A stretch of DNA of 64,000 nt from Lysinibacillus cavernae (GCF_009724685.1 NZ_WMEF01000002.1:372001-436000), one strand, 5' to 3'. Numbered from the stretch's first letter, positions 7,183 to 16,560 are shown. Notes: generated from the sequence alone by a model not told the origin. Program-made: numbers and translations.

Positions 7183-8418
7183 ATGGTACGAAGAGTCGTT
7201 GTTACAGGATATGGTGTAATATCTCCACTAGGTAATACGGTATCAGCATTATGGGAGAATATAAAAGAAGGTAAGTCAGGCATTCAACAAATACAAGCTG
7301 AGGGATTTAGTGGTATTAATACGCAGATTGCTGGGACCATCATGGATTTTGATGCAACGCAATATATGGATAAAAAAGAAATAAGTAAATATGATTTATT
7401 TGTGCAATATGCTCTTGCCGCTTCTCAGCAAGCTTTGGCGCAAGCGAACTTAAATATGGAGCAGGTCGATACGGAGCGACTAGGTGTTTACATTGGCTCT
7501 GGTATTGGAGGTATTGACACGATTTTAGCAAATCATCAAGCCATGCTCAATAATGGCCCAAGGAAGGTGTCACCATTTATGGTGCCAATGATGATTAGTA
7601 ATATGGCAGCGGGGATACTGGCGATTAAAACTGGCTTTAAAGGACCAAGCTTTTCACCTGTTTCTGCCTGTGCGACAGGAAATCAAGCAATTGGCGAAGC
7701 CTTTTTATCTATTCGACATGGTTATGCCGATGGGATATTGGCAGGTGGAGCGGAAGCACCAATTAATCCACTTAGTTTTGCAGGATTCTCACGAATGAAA
7801 GCGATGTCCACAAGAAATGAAGAGCCAGCAAAAGCTAGCCGTCCTTTTGATGGCGAGCGAGATGGTTTTGTGATGTCAGAGGGTGCTGGCATCGTGTTCT
7901 TAGAGGAATATGAACATGCCAAACAAAGGGGCGCAACGATTTTTGGTGAGATTGTTGGCTATGGCGTCACAACGGATGCGTATCATATTACTTCACCTGA
8001 TTATAGTGGAGCAGCAAATGCCATGAAGCTCGCTTTAAAAATGGGCGACATTGATGTGTCAGCTGTTGATTATATTAATGCACATGGGACAAGCACACCA
8101 GAGGGAGATAAATCAGAAACGAAGGCTATTAAAAGTGTTTTTGGCGACCATGCCTATCAATTAAAGGTGAGTTCCACAAAATCGATGACAGGGCATCTCT
8201 TTGGAGCAGCAGGTGGAATAGAAGCCATTATTACGTTGAAAAGTATGGAGGAAGGCATCATTCCACCAACCATCAATTACGAAACACCTGATCCAGCATG
8301 TGATTTAAATTATGTTCCAAATGAAGCGCTTCAACAAAACGTCAACATTGCTTTATCCAATGGCTTTGGCTTTGGTGGTCATAATGCCGTGTTAGCCTTT
8401 AAGAAGTTTGAGGAATAA
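7183..8418 (+). CDS. fabF: Beta-ketoacyl-ACP synthase II (FabF-like)
   Basis: A 411-residue condensing enzyme that extends acyl-ACP with malonyl-ACP in fatty acid synthesis. The Cys-His-His catalytic set is complete: nucleophile Cys in SACATGNQ, His in NAHGTSTPEGD and His in TKSMTGHLFGAAGG. The start at 7183 is chosen because GAAGGAG gives normal spacing; the ATG two codons earlier is too close. It is co-transcribed with a TetR gene and not with fabH or fabD, so it may be an accessory copy for modified or long-chain fatty acids. That the genome has a second fabF is expected but not visible here. Confidence 0.9.
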   Translation: MVRRVVVTGYGVISPLGNTVSALWENIKEGKSGIQQIQAEGFSGINTQIAGTIMDFDATQYMDKKEISKYDLFVQYALAASQQALAQANLNMEQVDTERLGVYIGSGIGGIDTILANHQAMLNNGPRKVSPFMVPMMISNMAAGILAIKTGFKGPSFSPVSACATGNQAIGEAFLSIRHGYADGILAGGAEAPINPLSFAGFSRMKAMSTRNEEPAKASRPFDGERDGFVMSEGAGIVFLEEYEHAKQRGATIFGEIVGYGVTTDAYHITSPDYSGAANAMKLALKMGDIDVSAVDYINAHGTSTPEGDKSETKAIKSVFGDHAYQLKVSSTKSMTGHLFGAAGGIEAIITLKSMEEGIIPPTINYETPDPACDLNYVPNEALQQNVNIALSNGFGFGGHNAVLAFKKFEE

Positions 8419-8446
8419 GTGACACAAAACAAAAGATTGTTTGTGA

Positions 8447-8486
8447 AAAAGATGGTATGAAATTGGCTGTTCATACCATCTTTTCT
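8447..8486 (+). terminator. Terminator of the TetR-fabF operon
   Basis: AAAAGATGGTATGAA and TTCATACCATCTTTT are perfect 15-bp inverted repeats around an 8-nt loop. The stem ends in a T tract. Confidence 0.88.
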
Positions 8487-8663
8487 ATGTATAATAATGA
8501 AAAAAATAGAGTCAACGAAAGGGTTGAAGTAGGGGTAGGGAAGTACGAAAAGCTTAAAGTATTTCAACTCCATTATCCTCTTGCAAAGGTAAAAATCATT
8601 CGTAATGGTTTAACACATACTGATGAAGTGAAAGAGTGTCTACAAAATTATAGCATGCAATAA
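8487..8663 (+). CDS. Possible small protein of unknown function
   Basis: An open frame for 58 residues that begins right after the fabF terminator. Its N-terminal half is charged and polar, and it ends KIIRNGLTHTDEVKECLQNYSMQ-like. No ribosome-binding site precedes the ATG at 8487, and a longer version would start inside the terminator stem. Internal GTG/TTG starts after GGGGTAGGG are possible. The composition looks protein-like, but the evidence for expression is weak. Confidence 0.25.
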   Translation: MYNNEKNRVNERVEVGVGKYEKLKVFQLHYPLAKVKIIRNGLTHTDEVKECLQNYSMQ

Positions 8664-8749
8664 GTTTTACTTATGACATCATGATAAAAAACGATAATTC
8701 TACTTATGCTTATAATGTGGTAATTTTAAGGTGACAAGGGGGATGGATG

Positions 8750-9493
8750 ATGAGAATTTTTGATGCACATTTTCATATTATTGATTTTGATTTTCCAATA
8801 ATCGAAAACCAGGGATATACACCACCGAGCTACGTGGTAGAGGATTATCAACAGGAAACGGCTCATCTCAATGTAATGGGAGGAGCAATTGTTTCAGGAT
8901 CTTTTCAAGGATTTGACCAAGATTACTTGTTAAAAGCTTTGAAACAATTGGGTTCAGCATTTTGTGGTGTGACACAATTGCCTTATTCAGTAACCGATGA
9001 TGAAATTATTCATTTACATAACAATGGGGTACGAGCATTACGCTTTAATATTAAACGAGGCGGTTCAGAAGATTTATCCAAGCTAGATAGCTTTGCACGA
9101 AGAGTGTATGATTTGGTTGGCTGGCATAGTGAACTGTATATAGATGCGAAGGAAATACGTGACATCACATCAACGATTGAAAAATTACCAGCCGTATCCA
9201 TTGATCATTTAGGGTTATCAGAAGAAGGACTTCCATATTTATTAAAGCTAGTGGACAAAGGGGTGCGTGTCAAAGCGACTGGCTTTGGTCGTGTGGAACT
9301 GGATGTAAAGAATGCATTACAATCCATTTATAACATCAATCCAGATGCACTAATGTTTGGAACAGATTTGCCATCTACAAGAGCAAAACGACCTTTTGCG
9401 TATGCGGATATAGAATTAATTCAACAGCTTTTTGATGAACAGGCTGCTGATAAAATCCTCTACAAAAATGCTATGAAATGGTATTTCAAATAA
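8750..9493 (+). CDS. Amidohydrolase-superfamily hydrolase (Amidohydro_2 / COG3618-like)
   Basis: A 247-residue TIM-barrel metal hydrolase. The N-terminal DAHFHI supplies the H-x-H pair. VSIDHLG, VRVKATGFGRVE and FGTDLPSTR match the later metal and substrate positions of the 2-pyrone-4,6-dicarboxylate lactonase-like branch, where the final Asp of the GTD/GSD motif is catalytic. The protein is shorter than typical members (about 280). AAGGGGG precedes tandem ATGs at 8747 and 8750; the second has better spacing. It is a stand-alone gene ending at a terminator shared with the convergent ABC-F gene. The substrate is unknown. Confidence 0.75.
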   Translation: MRIFDAHFHIIDFDFPIIENQGYTPPSYVVEDYQQETAHLNVMGGAIVSGSFQGFDQDYLLKALKQLGSAFCGVTQLPYSVTDDEIIHLHNNGVRALRFNIKRGGSEDLSKLDSFARRVYDLVGWHSELYIDAKEIRDITSTIEKLPAVSIDHLGLSEEGLPYLLKLVDKGVRVKATGFGRVELDVKNALQSIYNINPDALMFGTDLPSTRAKRPFAYADIELIQQLFDEQAADKILYKNAMKWYFK

Positions 9494-9495
9494 AA

Positions 9496-9536
9496 AAAAA
9501 AATCCTCTACCAACATGCTCGGTAGAGGATTTTTTG
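9496..9536 (+). terminator. Bidirectional terminator
   Basis: AATCCTCTACC and GGTAGAGGATT pair around a short loop, flanked by an A tract on the left and a T tract on the right. It serves both the amidohydrolase gene and the convergent ABC-F gene. Confidence 0.9.
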
Positions 9537-9542
9537 TAGAAA

Positions 9543-11147
9543 TTAGCTTAAACCTTGGCTATCTTTCCACTCTAAGAATTCATCATATGTTAAGAGTTTA
9601 TCTAGAATTGTGCCGTCTTCACGGATTTCGATGACACGGTTCGCAATTGTTTGAATGAACTGGTGGTCATGAGATGTGAAGATCATCGCACCTTTGAAGC
9701 GAATTAAGCCTTCATTAAGTGCTTGGATTGACTCAAGGTCAAGATGGTTCGTAGGCTCATCGAGTAAGATAACGTTTGCAGTTGCAAGCATCATTTTAGA
9801 AAGCATACAACGTACTTTTTCGCCCCCTGATAACACAGAAGGAGATTTTTTCACTTCTTCACCAGAGAATAGCATACGACCTAAGAAGCCACGTAAGAAG
9901 CTTTCTGTTTCATCATCAGGTGAATATTGGCGTAGCCATTCCACTAATGATTTCTCAGAACCCTCGAAGTATTTATCGTGATCGTTTTCAAAGTAGCTTT
10001 GAGATGTTGTCACGCCCCATTTGAATGTACCAGCATCTGCTTGTCTTTCTTCCATTAGAATATCAAGAAGCGCTGTTTTTGCCATTGGGTTACCAAGTAA
10101 AATGATTTTATCATCTTTGTTCATCGAGAAGCGAATATCATTCAGTAGTGTTTCGCCTTCATTACTTGCTGTAAGGCCTTCAACCGTTAACACATCATTA
10201 CCGATTTCACGACCTGTTTGGAAGTTGATGAATGGATATTTACGGCTAGATGGTTTAATGTCATCAAGCTCGATTTTATCTAGCATTTTCTTACGAGAAG
10301 TAGCTTGGCTTGATTTCGAAGCGTTCGCAGAGAAACGCGCAACGAATGCTTGTAATTCTTTAATCTTTTCTTCTTTCTTCTTGTTTTGGTCTGCCATCAT
10401 TTTTTGCGCTAATTGGCTAGACTCATACCAGAAGTCATAGTTCCCAACGTATAATTGGATTTTAGAGAAATCAAGGTCAGCGATATGTGTACATACTTTG
10501 TTTAAGAAGTGACGGTCATGGGATACAACAATAACCGTATTTTCAAAGTTAATTAGGAATTCTTCTAACCATTGAATTGCTTTTAAGTCAAGGTGGTTGG
10601 TAGGCTCATCCAGTAATAGAACATCTGGTTTACCAAATAGAGCTTGTGCTAATAAGACTTTGACTTTGTCAGAACCTTCTAGGTCAGCCATTAGCATATA
10701 ATGCAGCTCGTCGCCAATTCCTAAGCCGTTCAATAATGTTGCTGCTTCAGATTCAGCTTCCCAACCATTTAGGTCAGCAAATTCACCCTCTAATTCAGCA
10801 GCACGCATGCCATCTTCATCAGAAAATTCTTCTTTTGCATAGATTGCGTCTTTTTCAGCTTTTACTTCCCAAAGACGTTTGTTGCCCATAACCACTGTAT
10901 CTAATACATTGAATTCATCATATTCGAAATGGTTTTGTTTCAGGACAGATAGGCGCTCGTCCTTGCCCATTGAGACATTTCCTTCTTGTGCTTCAATTTC
11001 ACCAGAAAGAATTTTTAAGAATGTTGATTTACCAGCACCGTTTGCTCCGATTAAACCGTAGCAATTTCCTGGTGTGAATTTTATATTTACGTCTTCAAAT
11101 AGTTTACGATCGCCATAGCGAAGACCTACATTACTAACTTGAATCAT
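9543..11147 (-). CDS. ykpA: ABC-F family ATPase (YkpA/YbiT-like)
   Basis: A 534-residue protein with two ABC ATPase domains and no membrane segments. ABC-F proteins act on the ribosome, some as translation factors and some in antibiotic resistance. Domain 1 has Walker A GANGAGKST and Walker B DVLLLDEPTNHLDL. The linker VARFSANASKSSQATSRKK is the charged P-site tRNA interaction motif. Domain 2 has signature LSGGEKVR and DEPTNHLDLES; its Walker A (LGNPMAKTA) is degenerate, as in other YkpA proteins. AAGGAGG sits nine bases before the ATG at 11147; a longer frame covers that site. The close match to B. subtilis YkpA over the full length suggests the housekeeping member and not a drug-resistance one. 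Confidence 0.9.
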   Translation of the reverse strand: MIQVSNVGLRYGDRKLFEDVNIKFTPGNCYGLIGANGAGKSTFLKILSGEIEAQEGNVSMGKDERLSVLKQNHFEYDEFNVLDTVVMGNKRLWEVKAEKDAIYAKEEFSDEDGMRAAELEGEFADLNGWEAESEAATLLNGLGIGDELHYMLMADLEGSDKVKVLLAQALFGKPDVLLLDEPTNHLDLKAIQWLEEFLINFENTVIVVSHDRHFLNKVCTHIADLDFSKIQLYVGNYDFWYESSQLAQKMMADQNKKKEEKIKELQAFVARFSANASKSSQATSRKKMLDKIELDDIKPSSRKYPFINFQTGREIGNDVLTVEGLTASNEGETLLNDIRFSMNKDDKIILLGNPMAKTALLDILMEERQADAGTFKWGVTTSQSYFENDHDKYFEGSEKSLVEWLRQYSPDDETESFLRGFLGRMLFSGEEVKKSPSVLSGGEKVRCMLSKMMLATANVILLDEPTNHLDLESIQALNEGLIRFKGAMIFTSHDHQFIQTIANRVIEIREDGTILDKLLTYDEFLEWKDSQGLS

Positions 11148-11614
11148 GCAAGTTCCTCCTTTTTTCACAATGGCTCTAGTATATCATGAAATATGTTCCA
11201 TAGTCTATAAACATTATTAAATCAAGCTTTAGCGTATTACGGATGTATGGAATGAGTGAAGTAGGCATGGGAAATAATGTAATAATAAATAAATCCAAAT
11301 AATCCTGTTTTAATTTAAACATTCCTAGGGTAAAGAACAGGGAAGTGAATAGAAATATTTTATCCCTTTTTATTTCCTATTAAATTTAACAAAAAGCAAC
11401 CTCGTTACCAGAAAATATACCCTATAGTATAAGATATTGGGTATAATGTTATATAAATAAAGGGACACAGCATGAATCATTGGAGAAGTTTGAGCGACAT
11501 ATAAAAGCATCGTTTAATGGCTATTAAAGAATAGAATTACGTGAGAAACTCCCTAATCAATTAGTTATTATAATAGGGAAGATCAGCGTTTATAAAAATG
11601 GAGGAGTGACCTAA
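11148..11614. other. Gene-free stretch between ABC-F and unknown gene
   Basis: About 470 bp of AT-rich DNA. It holds the divergent promoters of the flanking genes and a TATAAT-like hexamer at 11569-11574. No frame with a ribosome-binding site was found. A weak inverted repeat surrounds 11430-11455 (TATACCC ... GGGTATA). Confidence 0.5.
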
Positions 11615-12139
11615 ATGTCAGAAGAAAGAAAAGTGTCACTTGGAGTAGTGGGGGTAGATTCAGGTCAACTAATGATTATTGACCCATGCTATATCAATAG
11701 TGAATGGAAGGTTGACGGAAATCCGATAGCCGTTAAATTCTGGGGAAGAGATGAAGATAAATTGTCATCTTTGTTAAAAAATCTAGGCTACACAATTAGT
11801 GAAGAGGATGTTAAGTATGTCTCCTGTACCAATATGAATGCTGAGGACACTTTAAACATGATTAAAAAAACGGCAAAAGAAAACGACTTATTGATTGTTT
11901 CAACTATTGAAACGGACAATAGTTTTGATACGGTATGTAAATTAACTTCAGATGAGGAAAAACAAGGCGGTCAATTACATTACAAGCTAGGGCATGAAGG
12001 ATTAGGTGTAGCATTTCGTTCAGGCTTTGGTGATGGGATGTATGAAGTTTTTGCAACGATTAAAGACTGCAGTCAATGGGGTGAAAGAATTTCCAAGGTT
12101 GAGATTGTGTTGATTGAAGATGATGAACTAGACGATTAA
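11615..12139 (+). CDS. Uncharacterised acidic protein
   Basis: A 174-residue cytosolic, acidic protein that ends EDDELDD. GGAGG lies ten bases before the ATG. Two blocks look conserved: GVVGVDSGQLMIIDPCYI near the N-terminus, and FRSGFGDGMYEVFATIKDC about 40 residues before the end. Such G-D-G-x-Y motifs occur in small proteins of unknown function carried by phages and Bacilli, but I cannot name the family with confidence. Flanking DNA on both sides is gene-poor and the following 900 bp contain a decayed gene, so it may sit in a mobile or degenerating patch. Confidence 0.7.
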   Translation: MSEERKVSLGVVGVDSGQLMIIDPCYINSEWKVDGNPIAVKFWGRDEDKLSSLLKNLGYTISEEDVKYVSCTNMNAEDTLNMIKKTAKENDLLIVSTIETDNSFDTVCKLTSDEEKQGGQLHYKLGHEGLGVAFRSGFGDGMYEVFATIKDCSQWGERISKVEIVLIEDDELDD

Positions 12140-13030
12140 AGGATTTAGTTACCTAGAAGTCTATTATGCATGCAGAGGAAATTTGTGAATAGCATTTAGG
12201 TGGTGCTGGAGACTTTTTTTGGATTTTGATAGTACCTGAAATCAGAATATGAAGCAACTAAATCACAGTGATAGATGTTTCAAATCAGCGTTTTCAGTTC
12301 ACAATAGAGCTATGAAGTCTTTACAATAAAATGAAGTTTTCCTTGAAAGGATCAAACCAGATGATCCTAGACTGTACAATTCAATGTTAAAGAATTAGCC
12401 AGTAATGATCTAAATTTGAGATTTTGAGAAGATGCGAGTCAGATAATAAGAATGTTCATTGGAAGTGTCCATATGGTCACACTTGAAACAAAGAACAAGC
12501 TAGAATCATTAGTAAACATAAACTGAATAAAGATACAGTGAAAAAATTTTTTCTTTGCTGTAACTTTCTCTTAGAATGAGACGTCTATATTGTAGTGTGA
12601 TTAACTATTTTTGAAAAAGAATAGAAAAATGACATCATTTACCACAAGGATTTTGTTTGCTTATTCACAAAGGTATGGACTAAAATGATTCTGACTGTTT
12701 TTTTATGTCAGGTGAATCATCATGGGTGCCCACAAGCCCATCCTCGTTTTGAATGCCAGCTTATTCTTTGCTTTTCATTCATACTAGATTGATGTTGCTG
12801 TCTCCGTTGCAAGTCAGCCAAAACATCACAATCCTCATAAATGATTTCATTCATTGATCTTTACGATAATTTCATAGAGACTACTGTATCATGCAGGACT
12901 ATTCGTTTGCGGTAAAGGTATTCCTGCATTCTAAAGTAAATGAACAATTAGGACATTCAGCTCTTTCGAGGGGTGGTAATGATGGTAAAATAAACACATT
13001 GATGGAAATATTAACTATTGGAGGTATATT
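12140..13030. other. Gene-poor stretch with decayed sequence
   Basis: About 890 bp without an intact gene. It contains the zinc-ribbon remnant at 12380-12520. On the minus strand there is also a 44-codon open frame, roughly 12716-12850, that reads DVLADLQRRQQHQSS and later WHSKRGWACGHP. It looks like former coding sequence but has no ribosome-binding site. Nothing else is recognisable. Confidence 0.5.
12380..12520 (+). pseudogene. Remnant of a treble-clef zinc-ribbon (DUF4379-type) protein
   Basis: Around 12440-12483 one frame reads SDNKNVHWKCPYGHT and then hits a TGA where the family has Trp. This is the H/W-W-K-C-x-x-G-H-x-W motif of zinc-ribbon proteins related to very-short-patch nucleases. 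The preceding ELASNDLNL-like stretch lies in a different frame, and ARIISK follows the stop. Stops and a frameshift show the gene is dead. Confidence 0.5.
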
Positions 13031-14917
13031 ATGGGTAAGGTCTTATTATGGACAGCCACTTCTATAATAGTAGTTTTACTTGGTTTTGGAAGCTACTATT
13101 TTATTAAAGAATTAACGAACTCAATGGCATACGATAAATTAGTGGATGAGTATAAAAAGCCAGTACCAATTAAAAATATAGAGGCACAATATGACGTAAT
13201 TGTCATCGGTGGTGAGCCTGAGGGTGTTGCTGCTGCGGTTGCGTCTGCACGTAATGGAGCTAAAACATTGCTTGTAGAAAAAAGGGAAGAGCTAGGTGGA
13301 TTATTTACATACGGTATGCTAAATTTCCTCGATATTCCTCGTGATGGCCATAATAACTCAATCAGTGAAGGTATTTTTAAAGAATGGCACGAGCTTGTCA
13401 GAGGAAATGATGCTTTTGGGATTGTAGGTGCAAAGGCAGCCTTTAAAAAATTGATTGATGAGGAACCAAATTTAACATTGTCAGTACAAACAGAGGTTGT
13501 GAAAGCGAATCTCAATGAACAGCAATTAACGTCTGTGGAATTAAAAAATGAATACGGTACATATGTTGTAACAGGGAAATCATTCATAGATGCCACACAA
13601 GATGCTGATTTTGCTGCCATGTCTAATGTTCCTTTCTTTGTTGGCGGAGAGGATATTGGTATAAAGGATAAACGCATGGCTGTAACATTAATGCTTCATT
13701 TGAAAAATGTAAATTGGGATGAAGTGAAAAAAGCGGCAAAATCCGATGTATTTGGTGGGGCGAACTTAAATCATACCGTAATGTGGGGCTTTACGAAGCT
13801 TCATGATGAATACAAGCCCTTGCAAGAGGGGACAAGGTTACGAGGGTTAAATTTGGCTCGAGTAGATGATGAATACTTTATTAATGCCTTACAAATCTTT
13901 GGAATTGATGGCTTGAATGAGAATTCGAAACAGGCTGCTATAGTTGCTGGCAAGAAAGAAACACAACAAATACTGCAGTATTTACAAGAAAAGTTCCCAG
14001 GGTTTGAAAATGCTGAAATTGTCAGCTATCCAGAAGAACTGTATGTGAGAGAAACAAGACATATTTGGGCAGAATATCAATTACCGATGTCAGACCTTTG
14101 GAAAAATAGTGATCAATGGGATAGCATTGGTATTGCCTCATATCCAGTCGATGTGCAAGCACAAACACCTCATGATTATGGCTATGTCATTTCCGCACCA
14201 AAGCAATATGCCATACCTTTCCGTTCATTAGTACCGAAGGACATCGATGGCTTACTTGTTGTTGGACGTTCGGCTGGTTATTCTTCTCTGGCAGCAGGAA
14301 GTGCTCGCATTGTTCCAACAGGAATGGTGACAGGTGAAGCGGCTGGGACTGCGGCAGCACTAGCATTGAAACAGGATGTAACCTTTAGAGACATGAGCAA
14401 AGATAAAAAGTTAATTGCTAAATTAAGAAAGCAGTTGGATAAACAGGGAGCCTATGTCGACTCATTTTCTGTGGATTACCCATATCAAGGGGAATGGTAT
14501 GATGAAGCCATTCAAACATTAATTAATTATGGCCTTGTAGTGGGTGGCTATGATAATGACCTAAAAGTAGACAGTAAGGCAACGAAATTAAAATTTGCTA
14601 AAATGTTAAAAGAGAGTATGCTACGCGCCGGTAAAGAAAACTCATCAACTATGACTGACCAGCTCGAAATTGTCATTAATAAAGTTTACAATAATGGCGA
14701 TGAAGCCATTACACGAGATGAGATGGCACAATATTTGGCTGACGTCCTTTTAGGTGAATCCAATGCGACTAACTGGGATACGTTAATCGAAAAAGGAATT
14801 GTGACTGACAAAGTGGCGAAGAAAATCTCAAACGATAAGAAATTAAAATTAAAAGAGATGTATGCCATCATGGCAGATGTCATTCATTATGTAGAAAAGA
14901 AACATTCCTCCTCTTGA
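13031..14917 (+). CDS. Membrane-anchored FAD-dependent oxidoreductase with SLH-like C-terminus
   Basis: A 628-residue protein. An N-terminal hydrophobic segment (residues about 4-26) anchors it, and the rest should face outwards. A dinucleotide-binding fold follows at about residue 55: DVIVIGGEPEGVAAA, then LLVEKREELGGLF, as in the FAD_oxidored family; a second FAD contact is VVGRSAGYSSLAAGSARI near residue 415. The last 150 residues contain stretches like WYDEAIQTLINYGLVVGGYD and KATKLKFAKML, which resemble S-layer homology repeats. GGAGG precedes the ATG. It is a single gene ending at a terminator. Substrate and electron partner are unknown. Confidence 0.8.
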   Translation: MGKVLLWTATSIIVVLLGFGSYYFIKELTNSMAYDKLVDEYKKPVPIKNIEAQYDVIVIGGEPEGVAAAVASARNGAKTLLVEKREELGGLFTYGMLNFLDIPRDGHNNSISEGIFKEWHELVRGNDAFGIVGAKAAFKKLIDEEPNLTLSVQTEVVKANLNEQQLTSVELKNEYGTYVVTGKSFIDATQDADFAAMSNVPFFVGGEDIGIKDKRMAVTLMLHLKNVNWDEVKKAAKSDVFGGANLNHTVMWGFTKLHDEYKPLQEGTRLRGLNLARVDDEYFINALQIFGIDGLNENSKQAAIVAGKKETQQILQYLQEKFPGFENAEIVSYPEELYVRETRHIWAEYQLPMSDLWKNSDQWDSIGIASYPVDVQAQTPHDYGYVISAPKQYAIPFRSLVPKDIDGLLVVGRSAGYSSLAAGSARIVPTGMVTGEAAGTAAALALKQDVTFRDMSKDKKLIAKLRKQLDKQGAYVDSFSVDYPYQGEWYDEAIQTLINYGLVVGGYDNDLKVDSKATKLKFAKMLKESMLRAGKENSSTMTDQLEIVINKVYNNGDEAITRDEMAQYLADVLLGESNATNWDTLIEKGIVTDKVAKKISNDKKLKLKEMYAIMADVIHYVEKKHSSS

Positions 14918-14934
14918 GGAATGTTTCTTTTTTA
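14899..14934 (+). terminator. Terminator overlapping the FAD oxidoreductase stop codon
   Basis: GAAACATTCCTC and GAGGAATGTTTC form a 12-bp stem with a 5-nt loop and a T6 tract. The TGA stop lies in the loop and right arm. It may also serve the convergent MFS gene. Confidence 0.88.
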
Positions 14935-14938
14935 ACTG

Positions 14939-16126
14939 TTAATCCTTTTGCTCTAATCGATAGCTCATAACGGTTAATCCAGAAGCTATGAGAGCTAATA
15001 GTCCACCAGCCCATGCAAGTTTGTCTAGACTACCTGAAGCAACGACAATGCCTCCGATGGCAGAACCTAACGCAATCCCCACATTAACGGCTACTGGTGT
15101 TAATGACGACGCAAAGTCTTTTGCCGATGGAGAATACCTTTCTGCTAAATCCATGAAGTATAATTGAACCGTTGCATTAACGGCATAAAGCGTAACTGCC
15201 ATTAGCATTATACTCATCAGACCCAACCACATGGAGGACATTGTAAAATACAGTGAAAATAAAATAATGGCCTGGACGATAAATGTATAGCGTAATTTAC
15301 TTAAACCATTCTGTTGAGCAATCTTGCCAGCTAAAACATTGCTAAAAATAGAAAAGAAACCATAGATTAAGAGAACACCGCCTATGTATCTAGTAGGAAT
15401 ACCAAGTTTGTTTTCTAAAATTGGCGTTATAAATGTATAGATAGTGTATGTTCCAGCAATTGTGAAAATAGGAATAAAGAATGCTAGAATGATTTTAGGT
15501 TGTTTAAATAAACTCAATTGCTCTGAAAGTGAACCTTTTGTACCTTTTATATTTCGAGGCAGCACAAACATACTGATGATAAAGGCAATGCCTCCTAAAA
15601 AAGCCGTTAACCAGAATGTCATATGCCAATTACTCAATTGGCCCACCATAGTTCCAAGAGGCACACCCATTACGTTTGCAATGGTAAAGCCAGCAAAAAT
15701 AAAAGCAATGATAGATGATCTTTTTTCTTTCGGCATACTATCATTGGCTATAGACATAGACAATGCCGTTAGCACACCACTGACAACAGCCGTAACAACT
15801 CTGGAGCTTATTAAAAGTCCATAAGAACTAGATAAGGCGCTTACGATATTTCCAAGAATAAAGATTGAGATGAGCACTAACATGAGCGGATATTTTGGAA
15901 ATCTACTAATAAATCCAGTTAATAGGGGTGTACCAATCGCATAGGCTATGGCAAAACCAGATACCAATGAACCAGCCGTAGCAATTGTAATACCTAAATC
16001 TGTCGAGACCTCTGTTAATAAACCTACAATAACAAATTCACTCGTTCCCATGACAAAAGTTAATAAAATTAATGTAAAGGCTAAAATCTTATGCTTATAG
16101 CTAAGTTCATTTTCTTCGTTGGTCAT
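14939..16126 (-). CDS. MFS transporter (DHA1, AraJ/PbuE-like efflux)
   Basis: A 395-residue major facilitator with about twelve hydrophobic segments. The N-terminal GTSEFVIVGLL motif and the RFPKYPLML loop are typical of the DHA1 branch that exports arabinose-like compounds, purines or drugs. AGGAGT precedes the ATG. The upstream ArsR gene is on the same strand 128 bp away, and the gap holds two inverted repeats matching the ArsR operator. The transporter is therefore probably induced when the ArsR ligand accumulates. The substrate is unknown. Confidence 0.85.
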   Translation of the reverse strand: MTNEENELSYKHKILAFTLILLTFVMGTSEFVIVGLLTEVSTDLGITIATAGSLVSGFAIAYAIGTPLLTGFISRFPKYPLMLVLISIFILGNIVSALSSSYGLLISSRVVTAVVSGVLTALSMSIANDSMPKEKRSSIIAFIFAGFTIANVMGVPLGTMVGQLSNWHMTFWLTAFLGGIAFIISMFVLPRNIKGTKGSLSEQLSLFKQPKIILAFFIPIFTIAGTYTIYTFITPILENKLGIPTRYIGGVLLIYGFFSIFSNVLAGKIAQQNGLSKLRYTFIVQAIILFSLYFTMSSMWLGLMSIMLMAVTLYAVNATVQLYFMDLAERYSPSAKDFASSLTPVAVNVGIALGSAIGGIVVASGSLDKLAWAGGLLALIASGLTVMSYRLEQKD

Positions 16127-16152
16127 TATATAGTCACTCCTAATATATTTAT

Positions 16153-16232
16153 ATATCGAGAATTATCGATATAAAACTAAATGAAAATCGGAACTCAGAA
16201 GCGTATATCTATTTATCGTGAATAATCGATAT
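16153..16232 (-). promoter_or_regulatory. Two ArsR operator-like inverted repeats upstream of the MFS gene
   Basis: ATATCGAGAATTATCGATAT (16153-16172) and the related repeat at 16211-16232 have the form ATATCGA-N6-TCGATAT. A third copy lies in the arsR promoter at 16566-16585. The shared sequence marks a small regulon of two promoters. Confidence 0.75.
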
Positions 16233-16254
16233 GACATCCTAAACAGAAACCCAA

Positions 16255-16554
16255 TTACTCATTTTGGGTATCTGATACGAGAAATGATGCAATTTGATGC
16301 ACCGTTTCCTCTTTTATTTTGTAATATGTCCATTGACCATGACGAAAAGATTCGAGAAGGCCAGCCTTTTGCATCATAGTTAAGTAGTGAGAAACGGTTG
16401 ATTGAGAAGTTTTCGCTTTTTCCTGAATATCACCAACACACACGCCTCCTTCAATACTCACTTTTGGAAAATGCTTCTCAGGTTCCTTCAACCACTGTAA
16501 GATGTTTAGCCTTGTCTCGTTTGATAACGCTTTGAAAATTTCAATTGGTTCCAT
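16255..16554 (-). CDS. ArsR family repressor
   Basis: A 99-residue winged-helix repressor. The fold starts MEPIEIFKALSNETRLNILQWL and the recognition helix contains KTSQSTVSHYLTMMQKAGLL. Only one Cys (GGVCVGDI) is near the alpha-3 metal-site position, so a classical arsenic or cadmium site is not complete. The start at 16554 is chosen because the promoter lies just upstream; the longer frame would run through that promoter. No ribosome-binding site is present, and the predicted +1 falls on the A of the ATG, so the mRNA may be leaderless. It heads a pair with the MFS gene. Confidence 0.85.
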   Translation of the reverse strand: MEPIEIFKALSNETRLNILQWLKEPEKHFPKVSIEGGVCVGDIQEKAKTSQSTVSHYLTMMQKAGLLESFRHGQWTYYKIKEETVHQIASFLVSDTQNE

Positions 16555-16560
16555 GTTAAA

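Noticed and set aside
8457..8486. Upstream ATG extending the small frame at 8487
   Set aside because: It lies inside the perfect terminator stem of the fabF operon and has no ribosome-binding site.
9676..10440. Plus-strand frames of 101 and 139 codons opposite the ABC-F gene
   Set aside because: Shadows of a strongly conserved ABC-F coding frame; no ribosome-binding sites or recognisable protein motifs.
13096..13677. 193-codon minus-strand frame opposite the FAD oxidoreductase
   Set aside because: Antisense to the dinucleotide-binding fold, without a ribosome-binding site or known motif.
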